From Pirellulaceae bacterium (lineage in GTDB: Bacteria; Planctomycetota; Planctomycetia; Pirellulales; Pirellulaceae), in contig JADYZV010000142.1 of the NCBI GenBank assembly GCA_020852965.1, positions 1 through 64,000 of the forward strand: 64,000 nucleotides of DNA, in the 5' to 3' direction. Made by a program: the position numbers and the translations under genes. This document shows positions 46,510 through 55,008 of the stretch, one piece after another. The notes under the pieces were generated by a model that saw only the letters and a program-made list of their open reading frames with translations, was not told where the DNA came from and ran no database searches. Each line of letters opens with the position of its first letter. The first letter of the stretch is position 1.

Positions 46510-46844
46510 GTTTAACGCCGAGCCGTAGCAGGCCGTTATGCACAAGGCGAGCTGATCAACGGATGGAGCTCCGACGAACCACAGCACATCTCAACCCGCT
46601 GTCGCGGCCTGCGCAGGCGACGGCACCTGCGGCCGCCAACATCCTCGCCAATATGCGCATGCCAACCAACTCTGCCCTCTGCCCTATGTGGCGATGAGCC
46701 CGCGCCGAAGTGCAATCGACTCCGCTTCTGCCTGCGCCTACGTAGCCTGTGGTCTCGCGCTCGTTCAACTACTGCAGCTTCGTAGCACCACTCCATAGTA
46801 AACATAACTCATGATCCACCGGCTACTCCGTCTCGTTGTTAAAC
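46510..46844 (-). repeat. Family B element, copy 4 (335 bp)
   Basis: Same orientation as copy 3. It begins GTTTAACGCCGAGCCG and ends GTTGTTAAAC, with the right end more diverged. The central CTGCGCAGGCGACGGCAC is intact. It lies 180 bases upstream of the broken sigma/kinase locus, as the other copies lie beside the intact one. Confidence 0.85.
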
Positions 46845-46868
46845 AATTTGTCTCAACTAGCTGAAACC

Positions 46869-47007
46869 GTTAAACGCAGCGTCAGCAAGGGCGTTTGATT
46901 TGACTGCAAATGGGTGCATAAAACCAAGGTAATTCATGCATTAGAGATTCGAGTTAGACTCAAACGTCCCTGCTGACGCTGCGGGTTATGAATAATCCGG
47001 GTTAAAC
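46869..47007. repeat. Family A element, copy 2 (139 bp)
   Basis: Arms at 46869-46896 and 46962-46989 pair with a few mismatches; the loop keeps ACCAAGGTAATTCATGC, and the unit ends GGGTTAAAC as in copy 1. Together with family B copy 4 it fills most of the 46330-47063 gap. Confidence 0.87.
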
Positions 47008-47063
47008 AGACTAACGTGCTACCAACTCAAACTCGCTTGGTCGATCATCACTTTTGCTAGTGT

Positions 47064-49037
47064 TTATTGGATAAACAGAAACTCGCGAGTGTTGATTAGG
47101 GCCCAGACGACATTGCCGTAGTCCATCATAATGTCTCCGCGGCTCATTTCGTGCAGGGCTGTATCGCAATCATGGCTGGTCGGTGGGCGATTGAGAATCG
47201 ACAGAAACATCACATTGAGCGCATCGCGTGGGCCGCGCGAGCGTGACAGATTATTGTGAATCACGGAGCCACTTTCGAGCATCATGTGGGTAAAGGGACC
47301 GTTGAACATCGTGAGGATCTGAGGCACGTTGGGAGCCGTGCTGTCTCCTTCGATCGTTTCGCGATCTCCCTGGCCGAATTGTCGCAAAAAGTGATCGGCC
47401 GGGAGCGGACTGGGCAACTCCGACGAACGCGCCAGCACTTGTTGGCAATAGCTCGAACCATTCATGATTTCCTGCCGCGCCTGAGGCCCGACCGTTTCGT
47501 CGTAGCTGGTAGCAATCTTTTCAGCGTCGCTCCAAGTGACCGTGGCCATGTCGACATTGACCGTGTCACGCAGCTTCTCATTGTCGGGCAGCTCGAACGA
47601 GAACGGGTTGTAAACGGCAATCGTTAGAATCGAATCCCACACCTGTTCGGCCGACATGCGGCGCAGTCGCGGCCCTGGAAAATGATAGAACTCAGCCAGC
47701 GAAGGATCGAAATCGCTACTCGCTCGCTGGTACGTTTTGGTGTAGTACAACGTTCGTAGGAATTCTTTCTGATTGAATTTGAGCCGAATCATCTCCTGAG
47801 TCAAGAACTCGAGTAGCTCGGGGTTTTGACAAGGACTGTCGTCGCGAAGATCGTCAATCGGCTCGATCAATCCCACTCCCATGACGCGCTTCCACAGGCG
47901 ATTGGCGATCGTCTTGGCAAACAGTGGATTGTCGGTCGCGGTCAACCACTGAGCAAACTGCTCGCGCCGCGTCTTGCCTTCGGAGCCCTCGGGCAAGCTA
48001 CCCCACAGCACGGACGGCGCGACGACCTCGTCGGGTTTGCCATCGGAGTAGGCATAGTCGAGGGGGAGCTTGAGAACGCGCTGCGCGTCGAAGGAGACGC
48101 GATACAAATTGGCTTGCATCATTTGATCCATCGAGCCTTCAAGCCGCTTTTCTGGATCGATCTTCTTAGCTTCCTGCTTGAGTCGCTCGATCGGATCGCC
48201 ATTGCTAAAGGCAGGCGAGTCCCCACCATCGCGAGTGACGACGCCGGCGGTAAATGCCGCCAATTCGTAGAAGTTCTTCTGCGTCCAGCGATCGAATGGA
48301 TGATCGTGGCACTGCGCGCAACCGATCTGCGTCCCCAAAAAGACTCGGACCGTGTTATCAATGTGTACCAGCGGCATACCGTCATCGCGAAGCGTATAGC
48401 CCGCCGCCGGATTGTCCCACAGCTTTCCTTCGGCCGTCAACATTTCGCGGACCCACTCATCATAGGGGCGATTGATGCGCACTTGATCCTTGACCCAGTC
48501 GCGGTAGCTGGTGGCCGGTAGGAACTCCTGGCGGTCGTTCAAGCGTAGGATGCTGGCCCAATAGTTATAGCTGTGGCTGACATAGCCATACGAATTGAGG
48601 AGACCGTCGATCAGGATTTCTTGCTTGCGCTCTTGCTTGTCACTGGCATAGGCATTGGTATGCACCAACCCTGGAATTGCACCTGAAATATCGAGAAACG
48701 CGCGTCGTACAAAGGTGTGGTCGTTAGCGGGCGAATTGGCTGATAACTTCTGGTGAGCCAATTGGGCTTCGACCAGGGCGTCGATCTTTTCGGCAACTTG
48801 CCGACACTCGGTCACGCGGTCCATATCGACGGGGGCGACTTCAGGCAGCTTGGCAGGTACCGATTTGACTGGGGCTGGAAGGCCACCATACCCTCTAAAA
48901 TCGCGTGAGGAGATGGTGCGTTTGGAATCCGGCTGCCCAAAGGCCCTCTGCGAAAGGTAGCCGGTGGAGGCGATGTACCACAGACAGACGAACCAAAGCA
49001 ACGGACTGTGACAACTCGGCAGCCAAGGGCGTTTCAC
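47064..49037 (-). CDS. Secreted DUF1549/DUF1553 protein (short form)
   Basis: About 657 residues from a GTG at 49037, which has AAGGA six bases upstream and opens a signal peptide (MKRPWLPSCHSPLLWFVCLW); an ATG two codons earlier overlaps the AAGGA site and the ATG at 49082 has none. It carries DUF1549 (FVRRAFLDISGAIPG; GTQIGCAQCHDHPFDRWTQ) and DUF1553 (NPLFAKTIANRLWKRVMGVG, FLRTLYYTKTYQRASS). Unlike the protein at 7024-10569 it has no cytochrome-like N-terminal motif, no LamG and no family C insertion, and no DUF1501 gene beside it. The function is unknown. Confidence 0.82.
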   Translation of the reverse strand: MKRPWLPSCHSPLLWFVCLWYIASTGYLSQRAFGQPDSKRTISSRDFRGYGGLPAPVKSVPAKLPEVAPVDMDRVTECRQVAEKIDALVEAQLAHQKLSANSPANDHTFVRRAFLDISGAIPGLVHTNAYASDKQERKQEILIDGLLNSYGYVSHSYNYWASILRLNDRQEFLPATSYRDWVKDQVRINRPYDEWVREMLTAEGKLWDNPAAGYTLRDDGMPLVHIDNTVRVFLGTQIGCAQCHDHPFDRWTQKNFYELAAFTAGVVTRDGGDSPAFSNGDPIERLKQEAKKIDPEKRLEGSMDQMMQANLYRVSFDAQRVLKLPLDYAYSDGKPDEVVAPSVLWGSLPEGSEGKTRREQFAQWLTATDNPLFAKTIANRLWKRVMGVGLIEPIDDLRDDSPCQNPELLEFLTQEMIRLKFNQKEFLRTLYYTKTYQRASSDFDPSLAEFYHFPGPRLRRMSAEQVWDSILTIAVYNPFSFELPDNEKLRDTVNVDMATVTWSDAEKIATSYDETVGPQARQEIMNGSSYCQQVLARSSELPSPLPADHFLRQFGQGDRETIEGDSTAPNVPQILTMFNGPFTHMMLESGSVIHNNLSRSRGPRDALNVMFLSILNRPPTSHDCDTALHEMSRGDIMMDYGNVVWALINTREFLFIQ

Positions 49038-49194
49038 TAGCATTCCTTTTCGTGATTGCCCAGCGGTGGCCGGCGTTTCCAAGAAACAAGAAACGCAGAT
49101 AAGTTCAATCGGCCAAAAGTGTGCAAGCTACAGCCTACCATTTCGCCGTCGAATACTCAACGATTAGATAGCACTTTATGCAAATATTCGCTCC

Positions 49195-51465
49195 TCAATT
49201 CGCACTCGACCGGACACAATCGACATAATACCTAAGTTGGCCGTCCACTTTCTCTTCAATTAAACCATGGATATCGGTATCAAAGCCAGGGAACTGCTGG
49301 TTGAACATTCGTGCGAATTGCAGGTATTCAACAATCAATTTATTGAACCGCTCACCAGGAATTAATAGTGGGATTCCTGGTGGGTACGGGGTCAATAGCA
49401 CCGCAGTAACTCGACCTTCGAGTTCGTCGATCTCGACGCGATCCAGATCGCGGTGAGTCATATGGTCGTAGGCTTGCCACGGCTTCATGGCCGGTTGCAT
49501 GGGCGACAGGTACATCTCAGTCGTCACGCGCGCGATATCATGCTTTTTATAGGCATCGTGGATTTGCTGGCACAGATGCTTGAGCCCAACCCCCTCGTAT
49601 TGCGGGTATTGCTGGGCAAACTCGGGGAGGATTTTCCAGATGGCTAAGTTTCTATCGTAGTCATCTTTGAATTGTTGCAAGGCGCTGAGCAGCGTGTTCC
49701 AGCGTCCCTTGGTAATGCCGATGGTGAACATGATGAAAAACGAATACAAACCCGTTTTCTCAACGATGACGCCGTGTTCGGCCAAATAGCGCGTGACGAT
49801 TGAAGCCGGTATGCCAGACTCTGCGAAATGTCCTTTGACGTTTAACCCTGGAGTGATCAGCGTCGCCTTGATCGGGTCGAGCATGTTGAAGCCCTCCGCC
49901 AAGTTACCGAAGCCGTGCCAATTGTCATCGCCACCGCGTAGAATCCAGTCTTCTTGCGTGCCAATCCCCTCTTCGCAGATCTCCTCGGGACCCCAGACTT
50001 GGAACCACCAATCGTCCCCCCACTCGGCGTCCACCTTGCGCATCGCGCGGCGAAAGTTGAGCGCTTCGGCGATCGACTCCTCGACGAGCGCCGTGCCGCC
50101 TGGTGGTTCCATCATGGCCGCCGCTACGTCGCACGAAGCGATAATGGCGTACTGCGGCGACGTCGAGCTGTGCATCAAATAGGCTTCGTTGAAGATATGT
50201 CGATCGAGCTTGGTCGCTTTTGACTCTTGGACCAAAATCTGCGATGCCTGCGAGATTCCGGCCAGTAATTTGTGCGTCGAGTGAGTCGCGAAGACCATCG
50301 AGTTGTCGCAGCACGGACGCTCGCGGCCAATGGCATGCATGTTTTTGTAGAAATCATGAAACGTAGCGTGTGGTAGCCAAGCCTCGTCGAAGTGCAGTGT
50401 GTCGATCTTTCCGTCAAGTATTTCTTTGAGCGTTTCGACGTTGTATACGATGCCATCGTAGGTGCTCTGGGTGATCGTCAAGATACGCGGCTTGCGATCC
50501 GGATGCTTGGCCTGCGCCTCGCGCGCGAACGGGTTGGCATCAATCTTCTTTTGGATGTTCTCAGGACGGAACTCTTCTATGGGAATTGGGCCGATCAACC
50601 CCAGGCTATTGCGCGTCGGGGTCAGAAAGACGGGGATGGCCCCGGTCATTATGATCGAGTGCAAAATCGACTTGTGGCAATTGCGATCGACGACCACGAT
50701 GTCGCCCGAGGCGACGGTCGAGTGCCATACCATCTTGTTGGATGTCGACGTGCCGTTGGTTACAAAGAAGCAGTGGTCGGCGCTAAAAATCCTCGCCGCA
50801 TTGCGCTCCGACGCGGCTATGGGTCCGGTGTGATCGAGCAACTGCCCGAGCTCCTCGACGGCGTTGCACACGTCGGCACGCAGCATGTTCTCGCCGAAGA
50901 ATTGGTGGAACATCTGCCCCACTGGACTTTTTAAGAAGGCGACTCCCCCCGAGTGACCAGGGCAATGCCACGAATACGAACCGTCGCTCGCATAGTGCAC
51001 GAGCGCACGAAAGAAGGGGGGGGCCAGGCCGTCGGTGTACGATCGAGCCTCACGCAAGATGTGTCGCGCCACAAATTCGGGAGTATCCTCGAACATGTGA
51101 ATAAAGCCATGCAGCTCGCGCAAGATATCGTTGGGAATATGGCTGCTTGTGCGCGTCTCGCCGTAAAGAAAGATAGGGATATCGTTGTTCTTGAAGCGAA
51201 TCTCTTGAATGAATTCTCGCAGCTTGGCAATGGCCGGTTCCTCGTCACCACCGGCGGTAAACTCTTCGTCGTCGATGGACAGAATGAAAGCCGACGCGCG
51301 AGATTGTTGCTGTGCGAACTGAGACAAATCGCCGTAGCTCGTCGCCCCGATGACCTCTGCCCCCTCGCCTTCGATCGCTTGGGCAAGCGCGCGAATTCCC
51401 AGCCCGGAAGCATTTTCCGAACGAAAGTCCTCGTCGATGATCAAAATAGGGAAGCGAAACTTCAT
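49195..51465 (-). CDS. PLP-dependent arginine/lysine/ornithine decarboxylase (class III fold, inducible type)
   Basis: A 756-residue decarboxylase of the AdiA/LdcC/SpeC family that releases CO2 from a basic amino acid to give a polyamine precursor. The N-terminal wing domain (ILIIDEDFRSENASGLGIRA, about residues 7-26) resembles a response-regulator receiver. The core has FFVTNGTSTSNKMVWHS (about 239-255), HFDEAWLPHATF with the PLP-binding Asp, and the Schiff-base Lys in ATHSTHKLLAG near residue 399. The C-terminal lobe includes YPPGIPLLIPGE, which all members keep. Which basic amino acid is used cannot be told by eye. A single gene with ATG 51465. Confidence 0.9.
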   Translation of the reverse strand: MKFRFPILIIDEDFRSENASGLGIRALAQAIEGEGAEVIGATSYGDLSQFAQQQSRASAFILSIDDEEFTAGGDEEPAIAKLREFIQEIRFKNNDIPIFLYGETRTSSHIPNDILRELHGFIHMFEDTPEFVARHILREARSYTDGLAPPFFRALVHYASDGSYSWHCPGHSGGVAFLKSPVGQMFHQFFGENMLRADVCNAVEELGQLLDHTGPIAASERNAARIFSADHCFFVTNGTSTSNKMVWHSTVASGDIVVVDRNCHKSILHSIIMTGAIPVFLTPTRNSLGLIGPIPIEEFRPENIQKKIDANPFAREAQAKHPDRKPRILTITQSTYDGIVYNVETLKEILDGKIDTLHFDEAWLPHATFHDFYKNMHAIGRERPCCDNSMVFATHSTHKLLAGISQASQILVQESKATKLDRHIFNEAYLMHSSTSPQYAIIASCDVAAAMMEPPGGTALVEESIAEALNFRRAMRKVDAEWGDDWWFQVWGPEEICEEGIGTQEDWILRGGDDNWHGFGNLAEGFNMLDPIKATLITPGLNVKGHFAESGIPASIVTRYLAEHGVIVEKTGLYSFFIMFTIGITKGRWNTLLSALQQFKDDYDRNLAIWKILPEFAQQYPQYEGVGLKHLCQQIHDAYKKHDIARVTTEMYLSPMQPAMKPWQAYDHMTHRDLDRVEIDELEGRVTAVLLTPYPPGIPLLIPGERFNKLIVEYLQFARMFNQQFPGFDTDIHGLIEEKVDGQLRYYVDCVRSSAN

Positions 51466-51556
51466 AGGTAAATTCTCGGCGAGCCAGAATTGCAGGGAGG
51501 AATGAAGAACTAGCTCTCAGATTCTACCCAGCCTTGCCCAGTTTGTCGTCGCCACT

Positions 51557-51888
51557 TTACCTGGCTGGCTTTCCAAGCACCACATCGCGCCAAAATGCAG
51601 GCGTTCCCTTCCAGGCACCCTCGTAGGCCGATTCTAACGGAACGTTTACAAAGCGCTTAGCGTCCAAAAAGATCGGCATTTCGGGAAGCCGCATTCCGGC
51701 TTCCAGATACTCGACGAACATGTCAATATGCCGTGGCAGACTCAGTTTGGGCAATACAGTTCGGCCAGCGCATAGTAGCCTTCGGGAAGGACCCCACAGT
51801 TGAGCGCGTTGCGAATTTCTGTGATCCACGCTGTGTGGAAATCGTGAAAAACCCCCGATTCGACGCGCGACCAATCATGCACTGGCAT
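51557..51888 (-). pseudogene. DUF4058 gene with internal deletion
   Basis: From ATG 51888 the frame reads MPVHDWSRVESGVFHDFHTA then ITEIRNALNCGVLPEGYYAL, an excellent DUF4058 N-terminus, and stops after AELYCPN. The C-terminal end of the family (EMPIFLDAKRFVNVPLESAY, GTPAFWRDVVLGKPAR) follows in another frame. About 130 residues of the middle are absent compared with the intact copy at 18919-19680. A deletion plus frameshift is the simplest reading. Confidence 0.78.
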
Positions 51889-51961
51889 TCCTACTCTCCT
51901 TTAAATAGCTACAACCTCTATTGTAGTCCTAAATGGAGACGTCCACGATTTTCATTACTTA

Positions 51962-51985
51962 AACTTAAACACTAAGGTTTAAGTT
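51962..51985. promoter_or_regulatory. AT-rich inverted repeat AACTTAAAC/GTTTAAGTT
   Basis: Perfect nine-base arms six bases apart (51962-51970 and 51977-51985) between the DUF4058 remnant and a family D copy. It may be an operator or a remnant hairpin; no gene context decides. Confidence 0.3.
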
Positions 51986-52031
51986 GGAGTTTTGGTTAAG
52001 CATTAGTGCTTCAACCACTTTTAAATTAAGG

Positions 52032-52098
52032 GTAGTGGAGGAGGTTACGAGTCCGATTGATTCGTAAAACGTTTGGGACTCGTAACCTCGTCCACTAC
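52032..52098. repeat. Family D hairpin, full copy
   Basis: Left arm 52032-52054 (GTAGTGGAGGAGG then TTACGAGTCC), right arm 52075-52098, 20-base loop, one mismatch. It lies 49 bases before the SDR start. A longer in-frame start for that gene would begin with repeat-encoded residues, MGLVTSSTTS. Confidence 0.9.
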
Positions 52099-52147
52099 CT
52101 CCAACTCCATAATCAAGAAATCAAAGTCTTTATCGAGGGTAGTATCC

Positions 52148-52963
52148 ATGACCCATCGACCTATCGGTCAGATTAATTACGACAACCGCGATCGAGTGGT
52201 CTTGGTCAGTGGCGGTGCGAGCGGTATTGGACTAGCGATCTGCGAGAGCTTTGCCGAGTCGAGTGCTCGGGTGTTGTGCATGGACATCGACCATGCGGCG
52301 GCGAAAGCTCTGCCAGCAGCCATTGAGTTCATTCAAGGGGACACTTCACGTGAAGCGGACTGCCAAGCAGCGGTCGAGCACGCCGTCGAATTGTGGGGCG
52401 GGTTGGATGTACTGGTCAATAATGCCGCCATCCAACCCAAAGCATCGTATGTACCGCTCGATCAACTCGACGCTGAATTGTGGCAGCAGATGGTCGCTGT
52501 CAATTTGTCAGGCTATTCGTTTCTTGCCAAGCATGCTGTGCGAATCATGCTGGCTCAGCACAGCGGTGTGATCGTCAACATGGCCAGCGGCCAGGCCCAC
52601 CGCACCGCCCGCCAAGTACCCAGTTACGGACCGCTCAAAGCGGCCAACGTGCTGCAGAGTATGCAGTGGGGAATAGAATACGCGCGGCAGGGAATCCGAG
52701 TTGTCTCGGTATCGCCCGGAGCGATCGATACACCGCTGGTCCGCGCGAGTTTGGAGGCGCAGGGAGGCGAGCGGGAATTGGCCAATCGACATCCACTGGG
52801 ACGCATTGGCCGAGCCGCCGAGGTGGCTGCGGCTGTGCTATGGCTGAGCAGCTCCGCAGCTTCGTTCGTCACCGCGACCGACCTGGCCGTCGACGGGGGC
52901 CTGGGAGCGATGGGGGCATTTGCAGACCCCTACCCAATCGATACGCTGCGGGAGGATACATAA
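52148..52963 (+). CDS. Short-chain dehydrogenase/reductase (SDR)
   Basis: A 271-residue classical SDR. The start is ATG 52148, about 12 bases after GAGGG; the 25 codons upstream in frame come from a family D arm. Motifs: LVSGGASGIGLAICE (about residues 19-33), VLVNNAAIQ (about 94-102), IVNMASGQAH with catalytic Ser and SYGPLKAANV with Tyr and Lys (about 160-170), VSPGAIDTPLV, and VTATDLAVDGGLGAMGAF at the end. The substrate is unknown. The first Gly-rich residue is Ser rather than the common Thr, which is tolerated in the family. Confidence 0.85.
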   Translation: MTHRPIGQINYDNRDRVVLVSGGASGIGLAICESFAESSARVLCMDIDHAAAKALPAAIEFIQGDTSREADCQAAVEHAVELWGGLDVLVNNAAIQPKASYVPLDQLDAELWQQMVAVNLSGYSFLAKHAVRIMLAQHSGVIVNMASGQAHRTARQVPSYGPLKAANVLQSMQWGIEYARQGIRVVSVSPGAIDTPLVRASLEAQGGERELANRHPLGRIGRAAEVAAAVLWLSSSAASFVTATDLAVDGGLGAMGAFADPYPIDTLREDT

Positions 52964-53018
52964 GCAATTCGGATCAAACAGACCAATGGTCGGTTACAGC
53001 TAAGAATTAGGGTGGAAG

Positions 53019-53046
53019 GTAGTGGACGAGGCACTAGTCTCCCGAT
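53019..53046. repeat. Family D repeat, decayed left arm
   Basis: GTAGTGGACGAGGCACTAGT followed by CTCCCGAT: an intact first half of the left arm and a diverged second half, with no right arm. It precedes the parA-like gene. Confidence 0.7.
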
Positions 53047-53195
53047 TACGTTTTATTCGCGCTCATTCGTGTGATTCGAGGGCAAAATTCCGCTCTAGCG
53101 AGCAAAGTAAAGATTTTACTAGGATGCATGCCAGCGCTGGCCGCACCCCGCTTTGGCCCGCTCCCAGAATTCTCCAAGCGAAGGAACGCGAAACG

Positions 53196-54023
53196 ATGCG
53201 ATCAATTGCAGTCATCAATCAGAAAGGTGGGGTGGGTAAGACCACAACCGCCGTCAATCTAGCCGCATCGCTTGCGGAAGCAGGTCGCCGCGTATGCGTG
53301 CTCGACCTCGACCCCCAAGCTCACGCATCGTTGCATCTAGGTTTGTCGGTCATCGACGACCAGCCGAGCGTATATGACATTTTGTGCGGCGACGCCGCGA
53401 TCGACGACGCACGCAGTTGGGTCAACGAACGTTTGGCCATCGTCCCCTCGAGCCTCGATCTGGCCGCAGCCGAGATGGAATTGGCTTGTGAAGTCGGGCG
53501 GGAAGTGATCCTGCGCGACAAATTGGAAGTCGACACCGAGGAATTCGATTTCCTCATACTCGACTGCCCACCATCGCTGGGTGTGTTGACGCTCAATGCG
53601 TTGACCGCTGTCGACGAAGTCTTCTTACCGCTTCAACCGCACTTCTTGGCGCTACACGGGCTGAGCAAGCTGTTGAAGACGATCGAGATCGTAGCCAAAC
53701 GATTAAATCCCAGCCTGCACCTGTCGGGCGTGGTATTGTGCATGTACGAATCGAGCACTCGCTTGGCGGCTGAAGTGACACGCGATGTGGATGAGTTTCT
53801 GCAGTTGCAGTCACGCGGCGGTGGCGTGTGGGCTGGCGCCAAATTCTTCCAAACTCGGATTCGCAGAAACATACGCTTGGCCGAAGCGCCGAGCTTTGGA
53901 CAGTCGATTCTCGAATACGCTCCGACATCCAATGGGGCCGAAGACTATCGCGCCTTGGCTCAAGAGTTCATGGAATTGCGTGTTGGTCGCCATGCTGAGC
54001 GCGAAGTCGCGCGGGCTGCTTAG
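53196..54023 (+). CDS. ParA/Soj-family ATPase
   Basis: A 275-residue ParA-type ATPase. From ATG 53196 it opens directly with the deviant Walker A INQKGGVGKTTTAVNLAASL (about residues 7-26), then VLDLDPQAHASLHLG (A' motif), and FDFLILDCPPSLGVLTLNAL (Walker B). GVVLCMYESSTRLAAEV and NIRLAEAPSFGQSILEYAP are typical of chromosomal Soj. The frame upstream to 53022 is unconserved. There is no parB neighbour, so a role in chromosome segregation is not assured; orphan ParA proteins also position other cargo. The stop codon is the first element of a heptamer array. Confidence 0.87.
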   Translation: MRSIAVINQKGGVGKTTTAVNLAASLAEAGRRVCVLDLDPQAHASLHLGLSVIDDQPSVYDILCGDAAIDDARSWVNERLAIVPSSLDLAAAEMELACEVGREVILRDKLEVDTEEFDFLILDCPPSLGVLTLNALTAVDEVFLPLQPHFLALHGLSKLLKTIEIVAKRLNPSLHLSGVVLCMYESSTRLAAEVTRDVDEFLQLQSRGGGVWAGAKFFQTRIRRNIRLAEAPSFGQSILEYAPTSNGAEDYRALAQEFMELRVGRHAEREVARAA

Positions 54024-54134
54024 TTCTTAGTTCTTGGTTCTTGGTTCTTGGTTCTTGGTTCTTAGTTCTTGGTTCTTGGTTCTTAGTTCTTGGTTCTTGG
54101 TTCTTGGTTCTTGGTTCTTGGTTCTTGGTTCTTG
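54023..54134. repeat. Heptamer tandem array, about 16 x (T)TCTTGG(T)
   Basis: About sixteen units of GTTCTTG with occasional GTTCTTA fill 112 bases from the parA stop to the next family D copy. The same heptamer, on the other strand, is at 37202-37232. A seven-base unit shifts frame at each copy, so coding use is unlikely. Length is probably variable between strains. Confidence 0.92.
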
Positions 54135-54201
54135 GTAGTGGACGAGGTTGCGAGTCCCGGAGAACTAACGAATCGAACCGACTCGTTGCCTCGTCCACTC
54201 C
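54135..54201. repeat. Family D hairpin, full copy
   Basis: Left arm 54135-54158 (GTAGTGGACGAGG then TTGCGAGTCCC), right arm about 54180-54201 (ACTCGTTGCCTCGTCCACTC). The paired changes at the same position (TTGC with GTTGCC in place of TTAC with GTAACC) are partly compensated, one keeping G opposite T. It sits between the heptamer array and the lipoprotein gene. Confidence 0.85.
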
Positions 54202-54228
54202 CTTTAAGATGGAAATAGAGCGAAATTG

Positions 54229-54918
54229 ATGCAAGCCACGAGTCGAAAAACTGTTCGCTCGATGCTCGCACTGTTGGCGTTGAGCTTACTTTTCGCCGTC
54301 GGCTGTCATGGCTGGCGTAGCGGAGCGATCGACCAAGGGCTCGATTTACTGTCTCCACCGCCTCCGGTCGAGGTGTCGGTATCCAATCCGGCCCACGTGG
54401 GCGATGTCGATCCTGATTTCCTGTGGCGTCAAGTCGTCGATGCGGTGGACGACCACTTTCGCATCGACAAGGAAACTCCAGTCCGCCGCGACAATATGAC
54501 TTGGTTCGAGGGTCGCTTGTCAACCTACCCTCAAGTCAGTGGGACGAGCATGGAACCGTGGCGGCACGATGCGGCTCGCGGCTTCGAACGACTTCAGAGC
54601 ACGGTGCAGACCATTCGACGCACAGCCAACGTGCGCATCGTTCCCGAAGCGACTGGCTATATGCTGGACGTCCAAGTGATGAAAGAGCAGGAGGATGTCG
54701 ATCAATCGCAATTTGCCACGGCAGGGGCCGCTGCCCAACGACATGATGGCTCGATCGTCCGCCACCAAAATAGCCTGCGACAGGCCCCAGTAACCCTCGG
54801 TTGGTACGAAATTGGACGCGATCGCGACTTGGAACGTAGGCTCATGGAGAGTATTCTAGGGCGGATAACCAATGTCGCACCGCCGCGAAGTCGCTTGTTG
54901 CAACATGCAATGCCGTAG
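54229..54918 (+). CDS. Lipoprotein of unknown function
   Basis: A 229-residue lipoprotein: basic N-terminus, hydrophobic stretch (MLALLALSLLFAVGC) and lipobox FAVGC near residue 26. The start is ATG 54229 (a TTG directly before it is also in frame). The mature part starts with a Pro-rich linker (LLSPPPPVEVS) and has a compact domain with FLWRQVVDAVDDHFRIDKET and RLSTYPQVSGTSMEPWRHDA, then RIVPEATGYMLDVQVMKEQE. This layout is familiar from planctomycete outer-membrane lipoproteins, but I recognise no named family. It is single, between two family D copies. Confidence 0.75.
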   Translation: MQATSRKTVRSMLALLALSLLFAVGCHGWRSGAIDQGLDLLSPPPPVEVSVSNPAHVGDVDPDFLWRQVVDAVDDHFRIDKETPVRRDNMTWFEGRLSTYPQVSGTSMEPWRHDAARGFERLQSTVQTIRRTANVRIVPEATGYMLDVQVMKEQEDVDQSQFATAGAAAQRHDGSIVRHQNSLRQAPVTLGWYEIGRDRDLERRLMESILGRITNVAPPRSRLLQHAMP

Positions 54919-54929
54919 CGGACGAGCCT

Positions 54930-54984
54930 GTAGTGGACGAGGTTACGAGTCCCTAACAAACGGACTCGTAACCTCGTCCACTAC
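54930..54984. repeat. Family D hairpin, full copy with perfect arms
   Basis: Left arm 54930-54952 and right arm 54962-54984 are perfectly complementary over 23 bases (GTAGTGGACGAGG then TTACGAGTCC) with a nine-base loop. This is the clearest copy and can serve as the reference for the family. Confidence 0.96.
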
Positions 54985-55008
54985 CTCAAATCCCGAAAAG
55001 TCGATTCC

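Noticed and set aside
54023-54134. CRISPR array at the heptamer repeat
   Set aside because: Units are seven bases and directly tandem without spacers; no cas genes are present.
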